Both the position numbers and the translations under genes were made by a program. This document shows positions 46,501-56,700 of a stretch of DNA of 64,000 nucleotides, piece after piece. Each line of letters starts with the position of its first letter. Within the stretch, counting starts at the first letter, position 1. The notes under the pieces are model-generated. The model was not told where the DNA came from. It was given only the letters and a program-made list of their open reading frames with translations, and searched no databases. Source of the DNA: Onthophagus taurus (Eukaryota; Arthropoda; Insecta; Coleoptera; Scarabaeidae); contig NC_091972.1 of assembly GCF_036711975.1 (NCBI RefSeq), forward strand, positions 32,245,001-32,309,000, written 5' to 3'.

Positions 46501-48633
46501 TGGTGTAAAAAAGGTTTAAATTAAGCATCCAATTTTTTGATAATTTTAGGGCTGCATAATTGGAGCAAAAACAAGCAAGATTTTATTCATTGCTTGCAGA
46601 AATAAATGTTGTCCCATATGCGCTAGGTGTTCTAATAAAGGTGAAACTCCAAGAGATAATCAATGTGCTGGTATTGTGCTATTAATGTCGTCAGATTTCA
46701 CTCAGATCGATACTAGATTGTACTGCCTGAACGGCAGTCCTGAATCGAAAACGAAAATTATCTGGTTCAGGTAGATATTTGCAAGTTTACAGATAGATTA
46801 AAAAGGCCAGTAGGGGTCGCGGCAGGAGTATACTGCGATACACTTCGGATTAAGCAAGCTTACAGCCTGGGTACGTATTGTACTGTATTCCAGGCGGAAG
46901 TATTTGCTATTGACATAAGTATTAAAATCCTTCTTGAGGAAGGGGTGAAGAACTTGACAGTACGATTTTTCTCAGACAGTCAAGCCGCTCTCCAGGCGCT
47001 GTAGGCCGTGAAAACTGTGTCGGCTATGGTTAATGATTGTAAAAGAACTTTAAACACACGGAGTTGTGATAACAGAGTTTTTCTGATCTGGGTCCCAGGC
47101 CACTCTGTGGTTGCTGACAACGAAGCGACAGACGAGCTAGCATGAAAGGGCAGCGCTAAAACGTTTGTGGGGCCAGAACCAACAGATGATACATCATTTG
47201 CGATGGCCAAACATAGGATTGGACTGTGGCTTGAAAAGAAACTTCGCTTGCTATGGACCAGTTCTCCTGGAATGAAACACGCTAAGTTGTTTATTAACAT
47301 CGTCACTGTCAAACCCGGGAATATTTTAGGACTTGCTCGTAGCAACATTAAAGTTCTAATGGGTGTCTTTACTGGGCACTGCCGATCAAAGACACACCTC
47401 AACTTGTGGGACGATGTTGAATGTCGACTATGTGCGGAGGACGAGGAAACCCAACAAGCCCTGCTGTTAATCGTATCAGATTCTTGGTGTTTGGGTCGCA
47501 GTTTATCTCCACAAAGGATCTAAACGACTTTTCACCGAACAAAGTATTAATGTTCGTTAAGAGCATTGGACTGCACCGTGAAATTTGATGATATTATCTA
47601 TCAGTGTAGAATAGATGTTAGTTCTTAGTTGATCCGCCTACCCGATATATAATTTATGTAATGTAATGTAACTTTAGAGGGCTGTATTGGCGGGGAAAGG
47701 GGTTTAAACAAAAAATAATATGAAAGCCCTTAATCTTTATTGAAAAATCCACTTTAAAATCTTTCGCAACAAACTTTTAGCTGTTTATCTTTCGTATAAA
47801 CAGCCTGTATAATTTCTGGCTGTAGATCTATGGAACTAACTGTAAATGTTTATCTACAATTAAGGAACACCTCTATGTCACGAGTGATAATCCGGAAACA
47901 CCTGTATACCGTATTTTCTCGAATCTTATCCGCACTCGAATCTAATCCGCACCTCGATTTTAAAAATGCAATGATGGTAAAAAAAGTTGGATTTCCAATG
48001 TAATCCACATCCGATTGTAATCCGCATTTGATTTTAGAGCATACAAAATTTGTAAAAAGGGTGCGGATTAGATTCGAGAAAATACGGTATTAGATTAATT
48101 TTCCCCCAAAAGATTGTTGGTAACTCGTTTAGTGATATTTTTGGTTCATAATTTAAAAACAAAGCATAATTTTAAACATTTTAATTCTCACCTTTTTTAA
48201 TTCCTTTTTTGTAGTCATCAAACTCTTTATTATTAATTCCGAAAAAATTTCCAACGCACAAGACGAGATCAAACGGGCCGGATTTCTTATTAATGTTTTC
48301 GATTTTATTGAAAAAAGTATTAAATTTCCCTTCGACATCCCCACAAAGTATTCTAAAAATAACAAGTTTAGAAATTTTCAAAGTATTTCAAGTATTCAAA
48401 GTATCATTCTTTTCATTCAAAACAACTTATTCAAGTCAAGTAATCGTTTTTTATTGAAAAAAACTGTCACGTAGGCGCTGGTTAGCAGTAAACAAATCGC
48501 CGTTATAGCTTTGGTTTGAAGCTTCGCTACGTTAACGGTTTTTCGCGTAAAGTTCGCGCAGTTTTTGAGCTTATCAAAACACGGAAAACACAGTCAAAAG
48601 TAAGTATACTTACATTTTAATTTTTGATTCCAT
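34238..48633 (-). CDS. CWF19L1: CWF19-like protein 1 (CWF19L1/Drn1), 6 exons
   Basis: Exons 48633-48614, 48352-48192, 42507-42197, 42139-41614, 41558-41320 and 34546-34238 join in phase to 521 aa (vertebrate protein about 538). The N-terminus [20 protein letters not shown] and [12 protein letters not shown] are the metallophosphatase-like domain. [20 protein letters not shown] starts the CwfJ C-terminal domain 1 (HIT-like) with [11 protein letters not shown]; the last exon is CwfJ domain 2 ([27 protein letters not shown]). Yeast Drn1 assists the debranching enzyme Dbr1 on intron lariats; human CWF19L1 is spliceosome-associated. Introns 2 (5.7 kb) and 5 (6.8 kb) are full of transposons. Minus-strand AATAAA at 34192-34187. 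Confidence 0.93.
35152..35318. mobile_element. 167-bp palindromic MITE
   Basis: Near-perfect palindrome: CAGTGTGGTAATTAATTATC, then GTACCCGACGTCATCATTGC inward, and the inverse to CACACTG at 35318, TA at each flank. Nested in the Harbinger-type MITE. Confidence 0.9.
35324..35460. mobile_element. ~137-bp inverted-repeat element
   Basis: AGGACCACTTTTACCACCTC with TGATAAA inside pairs with TTTATCAAGAGGATGGTAAA and AGTGGGCC at the right. No clear duplication, so ends are approximate. It lies almost directly next to the 167-bp palindrome. Confidence 0.6.
36150..37105 (+). repeat. dimeric ~364-bp satellite inside the hAT
   Basis: GATACTTTAATTAATAATTG recurs near 36251, 36366, 36730 and 37090; the alternate unit (GACACTTTTATTAACACTTT) lies near 36541 and 36905. 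Monomers are ~182 bases; like units repeat every ~364. Each monomer starts with TTTCTC-AAGAACTAAAAG or TTTTCTCAAAAACTAAAAG. The first unit is shortened. Confidence 0.9.
37110..37388 (+). pseudogene. hAT transposase fragment
   Basis: A 92-codon frame without a start, ending in [23 protein letters not shown], ARRxxK-like basic text, then [20 protein letters not shown] and WWSTK. The E/YL...W W pattern is the stretch just before the hAT dimerisation domain. The rest of the transposase has been lost, the satellite occupying its place. Confidence 0.65.
37412..38155. mobile_element. 744-bp TA-flanked MITE
   Basis: Ends CACTGAGAGAAATAGATTGT and, reversed, CACTGAGAGAAATGGATTGT with TA at each side. 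Contains the short hairpin GTGGCTTCGCCAC within AAAAAACTCG...CTCGTTTTTT at 37504-37538. Inserted in the hAT element. Confidence 0.85.
38240..39105 (+). other. intron segment with an unrecognised 129-codon frame
   Basis: A frame at 38358-38747 reads [20 protein letters not shown] and later [21 protein letters not shown] do not recognise it; the second part faintly recalls the region after the HTH in Tigger transposases, which is only a guess. It lies inside CWF19L1 intron 5 and no element ends were found. Confidence 0.3.
39107..40873 (-). pseudogene. Tigger/jerky-like transposase and element, decayed
   Basis: On the minus strand: CENP-B HTH ([20 protein letters not shown], 40590 down), then [13 protein letters not shown] (first catalytic Asp, ~40290), [20 protein letters not shown] (39975 down) and a C-terminal [15 protein letters not shown] (39220). 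Several frames. The upstream end GGTAGTCTACTG followed by TA at 40874 is a Tigger-type terminus; the other end is not found. A separate inverted-repeat insert lies in it at about 39490-39720. Confidence 0.8.
39490..39720. repeat. inverted repeat inside the Tigger relic
   Basis: CGTGCGAGAACTGTTTAAAG with TCCAATAGCGATTCA is found in inverse at 39670-39720 (TGAATCGCTATTGGA, TTTAAACAGTTC). The spacer is GC-rich (GGCCGGGGGTGGG). A MITE is likely but its outer ends are unclear. Confidence 0.6.
40876..41319. other. rest of CWF19L1 intron 5, unassigned
   Basis: No coding frame or repeat end recognised. Confidence 0.4.
42508..43339. other. 5'-most part of the transposon block in CWF19L1 intron 2, unassigned
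   Basis: AT-rich intron sequence without a recognised element. Confidence 0.4.
43340..43760 (+). pseudogene. fragment of a multicopy arthropod transposon-linked protein
   Basis: Pieces read [36 protein letters not shown] and [18 protein letters not shown], then [14 protein letters not shown]. The FLGNxKxxNYxExVxxLL pattern occurs in many high-copy arthropod proteins without a named function. Broken by several stops. Confidence 0.45.
44240..45790 (+). pseudogene. CR1-like LINE, reverse transcriptase and 3' end
   Basis: RT blocks in order: [69 protein letters not shown] and [11 protein letters not shown] (YADD intact at ~44750). The C-terminal part continues as [20 protein letters not shown] and [20 protein letters not shown] up to about 45520; 3' tail TTATTAATAAAGGCATTTAT then (TTA)n. 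Frameshifts and stops throughout; 5' truncated. Clade placement from the C-terminal pattern. Confidence 0.8.
45791..46305. other. unassigned intron segment
   Basis: No recognised feature between the LINE and the Mutator-like fragment. Confidence 0.35.
46306..46680 (+). pseudogene. Mutator-like transposase fragment with its own intron
   Basis: 46306-46467 reads [20 protein letters not shown] then [22 protein letters not shown] intron of 82 bases (46468-46549) is followed by [20 protein letters not shown] and [11 protein letters not shown]. Together they match the VDGxWxKRSY..LSGV-GCIIG-KTxKxLFIxxRNxxCxIC block of insect Mutator-like proteins. Only this piece is left. Confidence 0.7.
46720..47675 (+). 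pseudogene. LINE 3' part with RNase H, copy 2 (Jockey/R1 side)
   Basis: Reads [32 protein letters not shown] (RNase H), [20 protein letters not shown] (RNase H end), then [20 protein letters not shown] and [20 protein letters not shown] with [10 protein letters not shown], a zinc-knuckle-like tail. The 3' end is ACCCGATATATAATTTATG plus TAATG repeats, the same as at 30.6 kb. Stops and frameshifts present. Confidence 0.85.
47909..48087. mobile_element. 179-bp TA-flanked MITE
   Basis: Ends CCGTATTTTCTCGAATCTTA and, reversed, CCGTATTTTCTCGAATCTAA; internal CTAATCCGCAC copies; TA on both flanks (47907-47908, 48088-48089). Nothing coding. Confidence 0.85.
48192..48633 (-). CDS. CWF19L1: CWF19L1 exons 1 and 2
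   Basis: Exon 1 is only 20 coding bases (48633-48614, MESKIK plus two bases) with donor AT|GTAAGT. Exon 2 (48352-48192) follows acceptor TATTTTTAG and starts with the base completing Ile, then [20 protein letters not shown]. An open frame running 5' of exon 2 ([10 protein letters not shown]) is intron sequence and should not be used as the start. Confidence 0.88.
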
Positions 48634-49301
48634 TTGTAACGTCTTTTTATAGACAGTTCAAATATTTCAAACGTGGTTTCAAATTGGCGATATTTGAATA
48701 TATTTACTTATTTTACGCTCAAATTCCACTATAAATTATTAATTAACACTTTTTACTCCATTATTAAATAAGTTATCTTGAATATTTTGGTTTAGAAATA
48801 GTTAGGTTATAGAGGTTATGTTTGCTCTCATGACATTTATGTTATGTTTTCCCGGTTAATCAATAGATGGCGCAATAATAAAATAATAAAATTTTTTTAA
48901 ATAAGTTATTAATGGATGTATTTACATAAAATATTATACTATAAATATGAATTATCGCAGTGATTTTTGCAATTTATAATATTAAGCTTATTATTAGTGC
49001 CTTGAATTTAAAAATAAGTAAAAATAATAGTTTAGTAATAATGTGCATTCTTTTGATTATTTATTATCTATAAATAAATCACATCGTCTAATTGAACCAT
49101 AAAAAATAGCAATAAAATCTTTTAAAGGCAGTGAAGGTTGTATAGATCATAAAACATCTTTTATCTTAGGCAGTTTTCTTTGGGTGTGAGTGAAGAGTAA
49201 ATAAATATCTTACGACCTAAATTTACAATAATTAAAAAAAAATAAAAATAACCGTACGAGTGTCATATAAAATATAATCGAATTGTTATAAAGGTTTTGA
49301 T
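48634..49301 (-). promoter_or_regulatory. spacer between nompA 3' end and CWF19L1 start
   Basis: Holds the nompA 3' UTR (candidate minus-strand AATAAA at 49065-49060) and the CWF19L1 promoter within 668 bases. No core promoter motif is convincing. Confidence 0.45.
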
Positions 49302-50771
49302 CTAATTTGGAATAATTTGCCGTTGTTTCTGTGAGATTGCTATACTCCTCAAACTCCTTGAACGTTCAAACAACGAAGGATCGGTGTAAATTGGTTCGCT
49401 GGGATCTTCGAAAGGTCCACCAGGTGCTGGTTCGGGACAATCCAGATCATCTTTGGGATAAATATTTGTCCTGTTAAATCCAACAAAAGATTTTTGAAAT
49501 CCTGACCCAAATATAGATAAACCTGAAAGTGCACTATTTCTGGTTGTTGGGTAAGAAGCTGATAAATGCGGGGAACTTCTATCCACAGCCATATTTTTCT
49601 TCATCACCGTCCAATATCTTCGATAAGCACACCCAACGCATAACGAAACTGTGATTAAAATAATTACAAGAGCAAAAACGGCCGATATTAATCCTTGGTA
49701 TTCGCTTGGGGTGATACAGACACTTTGAAGGAGTGGTTCGGCTTTCCTCGCTTCCATTTGGAGTTCTTCTCGAGATTCAAAAACTTCAATTAATTCTCGA
49801 ACATGTTCTGGTGATTCTGTTGATTCAGCTTCTTTGCTTTCTTCTTCGATTGATTTTTCAGTTATTGATATAATGGTGTCGTTAGATATTGTTGTATCAT
49901 CATCGGTAGTTCCATTCATACTAGCCATGGTTTCATTAATTTCTCTTTTTCTTCGACCAAATGAAGGTTCGGTCCTTCCTGAACTTGATGGGCAATAAGC
50001 CGGTTGGCAGCCGTCTTTACAAGTTCTTACGTTTGCCTCAAAAATTAAGTAATTAGACTCGGGAATTTTAAATGCGTTAAAATGAGCTTCTAAAGTATCT
50101 CCGTTTCTTCCACGATCTAATTCTGGGAAAACGTAACTATCTACCGGGCACCCGTATTTGTCAATTAATTGGACTGATCTTCCTGTATAAGGATCTCTAG
50201 CTACGACGTTAGTCGCGAAAATATCTGTGAGGTAATTGTAACCATCTTGAGCTTCTAATCTAAATGTTAATGGATCTCCGACTGCTATAGTTGTTGTTGG
50301 TCTTCCTTGATATAATATTAATAACCTTACTTTTGAACTTAATGTATTTTCAGCTGGAAGGTATTCAATTGGAATTGGACTTCCAGAGCTAGAATTAAAA
50401 ATTGCGAAAAAATAAATTATATTCAAAGAAAAGGAAAGATTTTTTTATTTACCCCGCTCCAATATAACCAGATGTAACAATAGCCTCTCCAGGTCCTCTG
50501 AATAAACAGGTTAAATTAAATCGTTTATCCCGATCGGTTTGGACGTTATCCGTGAATTGAACAACAACTATGTTGGTCATTGTATCTCCAAATCTTTGAG
50601 TTCCACATTCCGGGTAACCTTGAGCTCCGGAAATTCGTAGTACATTGATGGTTCCTCCGTTTCCTCTGAAGAAACATTTATCATAAAATCCATATGTGTA
50701 GATTCTTCCATAAAAGCCTTCTCGTGTTCTTAATGTAAATTCCATTCCGTCTTCGTTGCAAACTTGACTCA
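49302..50771 (-). CDS. nompA: nompA exons 7 and 8 (ZP domain, TM, tail)
   Basis: Exon 7 (50771-50453) starts the ZP domain (VCNEDGMEFTLRTREGFYGR, CFFRGNGG, CGTQRFGD). Exon 8 (50388-49302) has LTFRLEAQDGYNYLTDIFAT, CKDGCQPAYC, the RRKR furin site, a Ser/Thr/Glu-rich stem, the transmembrane helix and a ~110-residue tail. The ZP domain polymerises after cleavage at such sites in related proteins. Confidence 0.88.
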
Positions 50772-53700
50772 CTGCAATTATTTATTTTATAATTAATATA
50801 ATATGGCTGAGGTTTAAATTAAATTCGTAACAGATAAGAATCATAAAATTATGGTTGATCAAACATATTAAGTATATGTTGTAGTCAACAAAACATTTTT
50901 TGGCGTCATTGGACATCTCCAGAGAACTTTCATATCTTCCTATTCCTCCCCATCTTCCATGTCATATTGAATCAAAGTACTGTTTTATAATGTTATAAAA
51001 GCTAAATCAAATGTTAATCAACGCTTAACCTGACGTTAATCGAATGTTAATATTTAAGTTTTCATCGTAAATCAAAAAGTCTACGTTAGTATCGTTAATA
51101 AGCATTATTTGGGATTATATTTAAGAAAAATATGTTTTATAAAACCATTATCGAGCGTTAATCGTGGTATAGCCTAAGTTAGGTGGACTAACTATGATAG
51201 CAAGTTTGGTGGCAAGTTTCTACAAACGTTAACTAAGTAGTGCTCTGTTAACTTTAACCGAACTTTAATAAAGTAAAGTGTTGTTAATTACTTTTTGAAC
51301 TTATGTTAGAACCATCCTAAATAATAACTTTAAATCGGATTATATTCGTTATATTTAATCAAAATGTAATCGGCGATTAACTTGATTTTAATCAAACGTT
51401 AATCGGCAGAAAGCGTTATGTGAAGGAAATTGTGTCATGGTGTATAAGTACTGTAGAAGGTAATGTGATTTGAAAACTTTACCCCTAACCTGTGTTGTAG
51501 TATGATAGAAGTTGTGACTCCTATTCACAAAGGTAATTCGTATTTTCTATAGTAGTGTTAGTGTGAGTCATTTCATGATAGAAAATATTTTTTTCTGGTA
51601 ATTTCTAGTGACAAATATTAAAAGAAAGTAGTCTACCAATAGGAAACTACGACTACGCACTGAAGATGCCAGGTGAGATCTTGACGAAACGTCTGCCCCT
51701 TTCCAGGGGGAACCAACAGGAAGACCGGATGAAATCTTGGATCGACCACAACAACAAATATTAATAATAATAATAATATTCCTTTATTACCCAACAGGCA
51801 TAGCCCAAAAAAGGATAACAATATATATTACATAATGTAATAATACAATAATATGTATCATCCACCTCAACAGTTAATCTAAGTGTGTTTTTGGAGTGAT
51901 TTTACTGTGTTATAGTCCCTGGGGATTAAGAAATATACTTTTGTGTGTTTGGTAAACAAGACTTTTATTACCCTTATAGCAAGTTTGAGAAAAAGTTCTC
52001 CTAAAAGTGAAAATAACTCAAGATAGTATATATGTGTGGCCGAGTCAATACAGTCTAATGGCAAGATTACAAGCACAAAGGGCCAATGGTCTTTGGACCA
52101 AGGCACGATGCAACTAATCCAGATTAATTTAATTTTTCTCTTCCAAGACCATATGATTGTAAGTTTGGTTAAGTGAAATTTGATCTTATACATTGGATCT
52201 ACATCTACATGGACATAGGGGGATTTATGAGTTAAAACTCCCCGACTACTTTTTTATGTATTCATTTGGAGCGAAGAGAAAATTAAATTACAAATCAGGT
52301 AATGTCGCTTGCTTGAGAATATTTCGGAGCAAGCGACCAATCCGATGGGTAAACATTTATTTGGCGAATATTCTAACTAAGCCATCAGAGCTATAAAGCT
52401 GGAAAACGTGAAAGCAATGAAAAATTGTAGAAAACGATAAAACGACATTGGTACATTCGCTACATGTGCCCTGAAGGAAGTTTGTTGTATAGTAGAAACC
52501 ACGAGAGCTGGCAGTGACAGATCGCTTAAAAATGGTATGAATCAAGATATGGACGTACGACTTAGATTATTTCACCACATACATTTAAATGTAGGTTATG
52601 TTAGTAATGGAGGTTATATGTCAAACATTATCAAAGATATTATTTAATGATTTTCCTTTCAAAGAAAACATTTTCGGCTTGTGAAAACACTGACGGATTC
52701 ATGGCAACGCTCACAAGACGTTTCGATTTGAGGTTATAACTATAGAGTTACATCCCTTAGAAGAAAAGACGTACTTTTTCGACGTGGCCATTTGAATTGT
52801 ACAGCAGACATATTAAACTAATGCTATCTCTTTCTAACACACATTACTCTCTAGTGGTTTGTGAACTACGTATGCCATTTGTAAGAGCGGAAAATGATGA
52901 TTTACTGCCAGCTCTTGTGGCGTCTACTATAGTATACTAACTTCGAGAAAAATCAAATGAAAATGAAAGAGTAGGTCGGCCATATAAAACAAAGTTGTCA
53001 TGCCTTCAGTATCATGGTTGAAGGAACTGGTTACCAATTGGCTAAGATAAATCGAAGCAATTATTCTCCAAGCTGGAATACGACCTACATAAATAAGTGG
53101 TCATGGTTGGTATTACGGATTCGTGCGTCGTCAAATGTACATCGCGAACTTCCAAGCAAATCAGTTTACACTGTGCTAAATTGCAAAGAAAAGCAGTTTT
53201 TTTCACAATCTGTATATATAGAATATGGATAAAACTGGTTTTTCAACGGTTCCCTAGTTGATTGGATATGTTCACACAAGAAACTTAAAATTTGGTGTAA
53301 CCCCTTCAATATCAATATCAAAAAATATAAAAATATAAAATGTGATTCTTGTAGATACTATATACTGCTAATTAAAGGTTAAATATTGCTTTTGGAAATC
53401 TGGTATTATTGACAGAGGAGCTACACTAATCGTTTGCAAAAGAATATGTACTGCTAACAGAATTTAAGATGTTGTTAATGAAAGAATAGATACTGCCGGC
53501 AGAAGACTTGCTGGTGATGGATAAATACCGCTAATGGGCTAGTACTTCTGAGAAAACATTGATAGTGTTGGCAGAAGACCACATATTGCTAATGGTTAGT
53601 TAGATACTGTTTACACACAGCTGGCAAAAGTAGCAAATGGTGCTAATAGAAATCTAAATACTGCTTGCAGTAGAGTAGATACTGCTAACAGAATACGAGA

Positions 53701-56700
53701 TACTGCTGGAAGATGTCTAAATATTTCTCAAAGATTTAAAACAGCCAGCAAGAAATCTAATATACTATTTGCGATGTCATTAAAGACTTACAATCAGACT
53801 AAAGAAGCGGAACCACAAATATCAGGCCAGAAGAAAAGAAAAATATAATTTTCTGCAAGTACGGGATGGATGAATGGTTTTCTACAATGACACGCGAGTG
53901 ACGCGCTACATCATATAAAAATAAAGGCTGAAATTGCATCTGCAGATGATCTGGCAGCTAAAGAATTTCCAGCAAAACCGTCTAAGATAATTGAAAAAGG
54001 TGGTTACACTCCAGATCATGTATGGAATGCGAACAAAACAGACCTTTTCTGGAAGCTTATGCCAAATGGAACATACGTAGCTAAATTCCAGAAAACTGCC
54101 AGTGGGTTTAAGGCAGCCAAAGACCGCGTAACCTTTTTATTTTGCTTTAATGTGTCTGGGGATCGAATGTTAAAACCATGGTGTAAATTTAGATACCGTA
54201 CCAGTTTACTATTCAGCTAATAAAAAGGCCTGGGTGACTTAAGAAATTTTTAACGAAAGATTTGTCAAACATTTTATCCCAGAAGTGTGGCGCTATATGA
54301 GCGATAAAGTTCTTGAATTTAAGGTTCTTCTGATTATAGATACCGCACCTGGTCATCCACACATGGCGAAATATAGCTGGTCACCAAATACTGCGTCCTT
54401 GATACAGCCTTTAGACCAAGGAATTATTACAACTTTTAAGATCTATTACGTAAAGCAAACATTTCGGTACATTTTTTTAGATAAATTAACAAATGATAAA
54501 AATTTAACGGTCATTGACGGGTGGAAGAAATGTTCAATATATGACTGCATGAAACATGCTGGATTAGCACTATCCGAATTGAGACCATCAATTTTGAACG
54601 CATGTTGGAGATTGCTTTGACCAGAATGTGTAAAAAATAAAGATTATGTGCCTTCTAATATGGATCAATACCTTAACATCACAGCCCTAGCTCATGAAAT
54701 AGGCGGAGAAGGATTTGATGATATATTGTCTGCAGATATCGATGAATTACTATAGAGGATAAAGCACTTACCCATGATGAAATCATTAGTTTAGCGCTTG
54801 AGATTCCCAATGTTAAAGAATGTAGTGAAAATGACGAAGAGGTTCCTTCCCTTACCGCAGATGTCAAATGACTACAACTGGCTGCTCATTTTCAGAAGCA
54901 TGATTCTATCGAGGAGAGATCTACCAAATTTCAACGAATCCTTTTTTACGTGATTTTCTTTTACGCGAATTTATTGGGAACGTTTTTGTCGCGTAAAAAC
55001 ACAATTCAGTGTATTTGCAAAACATATATTAAAAGATGTGATATATCATAAAAGTCTACTATGCCATGTATATTATATCACATAGCTAATAACGTAAGTG
55101 TCAAAAGGGCTATCATTATAGTAAAATATTAAAAGGATTCTCTAATCAACTGAATATCAACCTGAACCAAACCAAGCTTTTTGGTTATCATTGGAATGAT
55201 TTGATGAAGTCAAAAGAAAAGAATTGCCGCGACCCCAAAGATCCCCAATCAAATGACGTGTCTTCATGGTATGATTGAATTCTAGTATCGAACATTTTTT
55301 AAACAAATTTTTTTGCAAATAATGTTTAGATTATTTAATAAAAAACATTACATAACAGGAATAGATGCTAAGATTCTTTCTTTTTTATTAAAGCATCGAC
55401 AAAATCTTAATTATTTTTTTATGTAAGAAGTTTACTTAAGATAGAAAAATTAAATTCTACGTTCCCTAGAGGCAGAGAAAATTTTGTTTTCAAGATGAGT
55501 ATGCTTTTTGTAATAATTATTAATGTTATGATTCTATATTTACTACGAATTTAAATTTAATACTATCTTCAGCAACATTTTTAAGTAACCGGTTGTGAAA
55601 TTGATTTACTTAATTCATCCTAACCAAAGATTCATTTCTCATCTGGTAACGCACAAAATTAATTAAATATTTTTGAAACATAAAAATTACCGTCTAAACA
55701 ATCTCCATCAACCCCTTGTCTTCCTAAAGATCTTTCATAATAATTAAAATTATTAATCGGCTCGAAATATTGTGGATTGTTAATGTCCAAATCTCTTGAA
55801 TCTCTATCACTGAGTTCACAATTTTCTACTTCACCATCAGAATACGATGGTGGACCTTCCCTATAAAAAAGATTCAAAAATAACTTTCGGATATTTATAA
55901 CTTAAAAGGTACAAAATAATGTTTACCTATAATTAAATGATCTGCAAATGAAATCTTGACTTTCAATACACGAAAGCTGGCAATCCCTCAAAGAAGGTGT
56001 CGTCAACAATCGAACTATAAATTGTTTTCGTATCCTCTGTCGAATGCCCGTTTGTTTAAACTCTTCGCTGTCGCATCTCGTTCCAAATGGGGTTGTTGAT
56101 GCGATTCCTTCGAATTGATCGTAAATCGGTCCGTCGGGACCTGGAGATATAGGACGTGATGGTCTGTGGTCAAGCGGGACTGGTCTATGGTCAATCGGCG
56201 AAACTGGTCTATGGTTTATATCGTTTGTATGTGGTCTTCGGTCACCTGTTAAAGGTCGACGATCTATGAAAGGAGGTCTTCTATCTCCATTTGAAGTCGG
56301 TCTTTCTGGGCGTCTATTTGGATAGAATGGATATTTTGGACCTCCGTATTGTCCGTCGCCGTAGTAACTAAATCTGTATCTGAAATAGAATAAAATTAAG
56401 GATTTGGTTAAGATAGGATGAAGGAAGAAATCTGATTTGAATAAGATACATTTATTTATTTGGTATTAGGAACATATTTTTCTACCTATTATAATAATCG
56501 TCTTCGTATCTTCCTCCTCCTCCCCCTTCACTTGATGGATATCTATTCACGTTTCCGCCGAATCGATCCCCAGGTCGATATCTTCCATCAAATCTATCAT
56601 ATTTATCATCATATCTTCCACCATATTTACTTGACCCATAATCTTCAAAGTCATAGATACTAAATTTTGTGCCACCAGGTTTATACCCATTAGAATCTGG

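Noticed and set aside
48353..48381. CWF19L1 start at [10 protein letters not shown]
   Set aside because: These codons read through a branch/acceptor sequence (TATTTTTAG) and a proper 20-base exon joins in phase upstream.
34238..48633. Separate genes for the 34-kb, 41-42-kb and 48-kb minus-strand frames
   Set aside because: All junctions are in phase with GT..AG sites and together match one CWF19L1 protein from end to end.
51655..51700. Possible hammerhead ribozyme (CTGAAGA...CGAAACGTC)
   Set aside because: The conserved CUGANGA and GAAAC words are present, but the bases between them do not form a stem II in the required position; only a displaced CAGG/CTTG pairing is possible.
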